From the NCBI GenBank assembly GCA_009774235.1, contig VSNJ01000091.1:1-16142 (forward strand): 16,142 nucleotides of DNA, in the 5' to 3' direction. The position numbers and the translations under genes are program-made. The notes beneath the pieces are model-generated. The model searched no databases and was not told the origin of the DNA. It saw nothing but the letters and a program-made list of their open reading frames with translations. Within the stretch, counting starts at the first letter, position 1, and each line of letters starts with the position of its first letter. Shown piece by piece: positions 13,731 to 16,142 of the stretch. The stretch comes from Lachnospiraceae bacterium (GTDB taxonomy: Bacteria; Bacillota; Clostridia; Lachnospirales; Lachnospiraceae).

Positions 13731-14339
13731 TCAGAGCAGCCTTAAAAGCTGTACCAGCTCATGCGGTTCTGCTTCTTTTGATGCTGTCAGTCTGGTGTCA
13801 AACTGTCGGAATTTATTGTCCCGATAAAATGACAGCAGTTTTTCCTCATTGTTTGCCTCCAAAAATACCACAATTCCGCCGCCCATATACTGCATATCCT
13901 CAATAACGCTCCAAGCCAGTTCGAGAAGCTCCGCACCCGTAATTTCCTTATCCCTGCCATCTGAATAATTTTTCCCAAGCTGTGCAATCAAGTATGCTGA
14001 CATGGTATATGTCTGTGTCCGGCTGTCAAAATCACTGACACGCATAATTTTCCTTTTTATTGTATTGCTTACCCTTTCACCACGAACCGTCAGAGGTTTC
14101 AATGCTATGGTAAAATATCCAACTAATGCCATACTTTTTAAGGAAAATACAAGATATGTAACGGATTGGTTCTTTTTTGTAAATTCTATTGCATTTTTCT
14201 TCAAATAGTTTTCAATATCCCAATTCTTTGGACAGGAAAACCCGGAGAGTTCCTGAACCAGTTTATCCTCTCCGAGCTTTGGATTATCACTGTTAAGGTA
14301 CTGGCGGATATTGGTAACTAAAAATTTATCTGTTTCCAC
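13731..14339 (-). CDS. GNAT-family acetyltransferase, putative toxin, 202 aa
   Basis: ATG 14339 overlaps the end of the upstream small gene by 14 bp. Features of the GNAT fold are a central strand YLVFSLKSMALVGYFTIAL (62-80), an AYLIAQLGKN motif (115-124) in place of the acetyl-CoA pyrophosphate loop (Q/RxxGxG/A), IVVFLEANNE (156-165) and FYRDNKFRQF (171-180), the usual late GNAT motif. Size, overlap and a small upstream partner fit acetyltransferase toxins of the TacT/AtaT type, which acetylate aminoacyl-tRNA and block translation. The substrate here is unproven, and the Gly-rich loop is somewhat atypical. Its AT-richer composition than the flanking transfer genes suggests the pair was inserted as a unit. 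Confidence 0.78.
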   Translation of the reverse strand: METDKFLVTNIRQYLNSDNPKLGEDKLVQELSGFSCPKNWDIENYLKKNAIEFTKKNQSVTYLVFSLKSMALVGYFTIALKPLTVRGERVSNTIKRKIMRVSDFDSRTQTYTMSAYLIAQLGKNYSDGRDKEITGAELLELAWSVIEDMQYMGGGIVVFLEANNEEKLLSFYRDNKFRQFDTRLTASKEAEPHELVQLLRLL

Positions 14340-14520
14340 TATTCGCTTTCTCCCTTTTCTCCATAAACTCTATCAGTTCCGCTTCTCCCTTTACAAACCT
14401 TGCAGCAACAGGAATACGAACAGGGCGGTCATTGGCAGACGCTTCTATTGCATCAGCAAACATTTCCACCTGTTTCTCACCGGAAATGACAAAATTTTTT
14501 GTGATACTTGAAGTTGCCAT
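14326..14520 (-). CDS. Small antitoxin-like protein upstream of GNAT, 64 aa
   Basis: ATG 14520 (MATSSITKNFVISGEKQVEMF) lies 8 nt after AGGAGG, so it is preferred over an in-frame start three codons upstream. The product is 64 residues: a beta-like N-terminal stretch, a helix (EKQVEMFADAIEASAND), and a charged C-terminus ending KREKANSGNR. I do not recognise a named DNA-binding family, though an N-terminal strand followed by helices could fit a small ribbon-helix-helix-like fold. The overlap with the GNAT gene, and a promoter with an inverted repeat just upstream, point to an autoregulating antitoxin. Confidence 0.7.
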   Translation of the reverse strand: MATSSITKNFVISGEKQVEMFADAIEASANDRPVRIPVAARFVKGEAELIEFMEKREKANSGNR

Positions 14521-14539
14521 AAAAAACACCTCCTTTGTT

Positions 14540-14608
14540 AGTATGGCTTATTTTACATCATACATACTTCCCTGTTTATATTGTACGGTTTTATAGCCGC
14601 TTTTGCAA
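14540..14608 (-). promoter_or_regulatory. Promoter and operator-like repeat of the toxin-antitoxin-like pair
   Basis: In the minus direction TTGCAA (14608-14603) is followed after exactly 17 bp by TACAAT (14585-14580), a good sigma-70/SigA-type promoter. Downstream, CATACT (14563-14568) and AGTATG (14540-14545) form an inverted repeat with a 17-bp gap, between promoter and ribosome site, a plausible binding site for autoregulation by the pair. Confidence 0.65.
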
Positions 14609-14641
14609 CAAAATTTTTATGAATTTTTTAAGCCTACATCG

Positions 14642-15985
14642 TTACCTCCTTCCCCTTTTCTTTTCTGTTTTCCTGCTTTTCAGTTCCGGCAGCTTTCGCC
14701 TTGAACGCTTCAGCTTTTCTCTTAACGATGCTCTCTGTACGAGCTTGTCAGCCATTCCAGCCGTAAGTTTCAGCCCCTGCGGACTGCCATTGTCCACCGC
14801 ATAATTATGTCCTGCATTTTCTACCGGGTATGGTGCTTGTGCGTCTGCAACGCTTTCCCCTGTTTCCGATTTTTCCTCCTGCCCCAACTTCAAATCATTC
14901 TGCCTTGCAGAATGATTGACATTATGTCCAGAAGTTTCCTGTCCTTCGTTTTCTTCCTCCGGTGTATCGTCCATGCCGAGCGCATCATCTCCCTTTTCGT
15001 CCATGTTGAGCAGGGCATTTAAGGCAGAAAGGCGTTCCAGCTTCTCCGCAAGCTCCGCTTCCTGTGCAAATGGTTTTTCAACCTCCACTTTGGCAGTTTC
15101 AAGCTGGCGCTCCACCGTTTCCAGTTTTGTCTGCGCTTCGGAAAGCTGTTTCGGCATAGATTCCAGCGCATGGTTGATACGGGCAATGTTGCCGAGCGGG
15201 TCAGAGCCGATCTCAAGGTTATGTGAAAGCTGCCCTTTTAAGTTCATCACAAATTTGTGGTTGAACGAATCAAAGGACACCGCCATCTTAAACCCGGCAT
15301 ATTCCCCTACCGTTGCAGGCACATTGACCGTTTTCATCTCCTTGCACATTTCCACAAGGGCAGCCCCAGCTTCTTTTTTATCCGTATAAGCCTTATCCCC
15401 GACTTTCATAAAAAACTGCTCTTTATCTGCCGGCAGGTTTGCTTTTGCGGTCTGAATGTCCGCTGTCATGCCGCTGATTCTCTCTTTCAGAATGGCTATC
15501 TGCTGCGGGTAATGCTTGGCGATATTGTCCTCAAGGCGGTATTTCTGGCTGGTGTGGTTCGCTTTCATCAGTTTCAGCTTGGATACCTGAATGTCGAGAT
15601 CCATTTTTTGTTTTATATACGGGTTTCCGGTAGCCAGTGCTTTCACCTCCGCATAAGTGAGTGCCGCCTCCGCAAGTTCATAACTCCAATCGTTGGGGAG
15701 TGACGCTTTTAACATTCTCGCAAGCTGTGATTTCTGCCCTTTCTCTGACAGTTCAACAGAGTTCCATAAGGAGGCTCGGTCTGCATATTCTTTGGGCGCA
15801 TTGAGTGGGAGAGTGATTTCGCTATGCACTAAATCCTCATGGTATTTCGGGCGGTAGGTCTGCCCGTCAAACTCGCTGACAAGAACGCTTCTGCTGATAT
15901 AGGACGCTTTCTCGACTGCTGACTGCCCTTTGCTCCGCCTGACTATGGAGAAACGTGTGCTTGCCTGTTTCGTGACATTACCCAT
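14642..15985 (-). CDS. Chimeric ORF: MobA/MobL relaxase N-terminus fused to helicase C-terminus, 447 aa
   Basis: ATG 15985 (MGNVTKQASTRFSIVRRSKG) follows AGGTG; the longer frame would begin with GTG at 15994. Residues 1 to about 105 are a typical MobA/MobL relaxase start (RSKGQSAVEKASYISRS; RASLWNSVELSEKGQKSQLAR). The HUH metal-binding motif and the rest of the nicking domain are absent. From about 108 on (LTYAEVKALATGNPYIKQKM; KYRLEDNIAKHYPQQIAIL; FFMKVGDKAYTDKKEAG) the sequence is what I know as the C-terminal section of the >2000-residue SNF2-type helicase/methylase proteins of Tn1549-like elements, with coiled coils at about 260-330 and a basic tail. It cannot nick oriT and lacks helicase motors. 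It is either an inert deletion scar or a DNA-binding remnant. Confidence 0.85.
   Translation of the reverse strand: MGNVTKQASTRFSIVRRSKGQSAVEKASYISRSVLVSEFDGQTYRPKYHEDLVHSEITLPLNAPKEYADRASLWNSVELSEKGQKSQLARMLKASLPNDWSYELAEAALTYAEVKALATGNPYIKQKMDLDIQVSKLKLMKANHTSQKYRLEDNIAKHYPQQIAILKERISGMTADIQTAKANLPADKEQFFMKVGDKAYTDKKEAGAALVEMCKEMKTVNVPATVGEYAGFKMAVSFDSFNHKFVMNLKGQLSHNLEIGSDPLGNIARINHALESMPKQLSEAQTKLETVERQLETAKVEVEKPFAQEAELAEKLERLSALNALLNMDEKGDDALGMDDTPEEENEGQETSGHNVNHSARQNDLKLGQEEKSETGESVADAQAPYPVENAGHNYAVDNGSPQGLKLTAGMADKLVQRASLREKLKRSRRKLPELKSRKTEKKRGRR
14886..14935 (-). repeat. Coding palindromic repeat, copy 3 (50 nt)
   Basis: AATCATTCTGC (14893-14903) and GCAGAATGATT (14907-14917) form a perfect 11-bp stem with a 3-nt loop, followed by GACATTATGTC (14918-14928) and CAGAAGT. 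Compared with copy 1 at 9558-9607 there are five differences, two of which are a compensating T-A to A-T swap at the same stem pair. It encodes SGHNVNHSARQNDLK in the linker of the chimeric ORF, in the same frame as copy 1. Confidence 0.8.
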
Positions 15986-16142
15986 ACGCAACACCTACAT
16001 TCTGCCGACAGGGTAGTGGGGCGCATGGATAGACTTTGTGGGCAGATAAAAGCCGTACTTTGGCTTTTATCTGAACGCAAAGTTCACTAAAGGGTAGCAA
16101 GCGCAGCTTGCGAAGGGGAATTGTCGTTTCCCCTTTTGGCTG
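15986..16142. other. oriT-like region with three hairpins
   Basis: The stretch upstream of the relaxase N-terminus holds CAGATAAAAGCC (16043-16054) paired with GGCTTTTATCTG (16062-16073), a perfect 12-bp stem with 7-nt loop. GCAAGC/GCTTGC (16097-16102 and 16106-16111) and AAGGGGAA/TTCCCCTT (16113-16120 and 16128-16135, 7-nt loop) follow. Clustered inverted repeats directly upstream of a MobA/MobL gene are the normal position and form of an origin of transfer. The nick site is not assigned, and the region may continue beyond the window edge. Confidence 0.7.

Noticed and set aside
14609..14641. AT-rich inverted stretch after the chimeric gene as its terminator
   Set aside because: The pairing (AAAATT with AATTTT) is short and weak, and the region also forms the upstream part of the toxin-antitoxin promoter, so I could not support a terminator call.

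Overview
The window looks like an accessory region, an integrative/mobilizable element carrying cargo, from a low-GC gut Firmicute, most likely a Lachnospiraceae-type Clostridia (Blautia/Dorea/Roseburia relatives). The grounds are the protein families (TTRAP, DUF4316/YodL-type polyvalent protein, DUF6674-like, DUF6033-like, MobA/MobL-type relaxase N-terminus), strong AGGAGG-type ribosome binding sites and AT-rich intergenic DNA. Every gene I can support lies on the minus strand, so the window is described in transcription order, from high to low coordinates. No tRNA, rRNA, CRISPR array or insertion sequence was recognised.

Transfer half (about 16142 down to 7481, more GC-rich). It opens with an oriT-like region of three hairpins (15986-16142). 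Next is a chimeric gene (14642-15985): about 105 residues of a MobA/MobL relaxase N-terminus joined in frame to the tail of a large element-borne SNF2-type helicase. The relaxase catalytic core is gone. A small antitoxin-like gene and an overlapping GNAT acetyltransferase gene (13731-14520) follow with their own promoter and operator-like repeat. Two tandem terminators come next, then a DUF6674-like coiled-coil protein (12765-13595), a giant ArdC/metallopeptidase/YodL/DUF4316/nucleotidyltransferase polyvalent protein (8069-12679), its probably frameshifted tail (7692-8072), and a TTRAP protein (7481-7687). A strong two-part hairpin terminator (7421-7473) closes this half.

Cargo half (about 7400 down to 1, clearly AT-rich). 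A LytTR response regulator (6437-7180) and an AgrC-like GHKL sensor kinase (5131-6423) form a two-gene operon ending in a terminator. Two further transcription units follow, each preceded by a pair of ACAG-type boxes repeated at exactly 20 bp (5075-5103 and 4039-4067), as expected for LytTR binding sites. The first unit encodes a 31-residue AgrD-leader-like micro-ORF overlapping a 252-residue protein of unknown function. The second encodes a secreted PPC-like protein, an unknown 315-residue protein, a DUF6033-like protein, a cysteine-rich RiPP precursor and its radical SAM maturase, which runs off the window at base 1.

My reading is that a quorum-sensing-like two-component system controls a surface/secreted protein set plus a ranthipeptide-like RiPP, all riding on a mobile element that keeps an oriT but has lost its own relaxase core. 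The shared boxes, the chimera and a palindromic 50-nt repeat embedded in the reading frames of two transfer genes are the most novel-looking observations.
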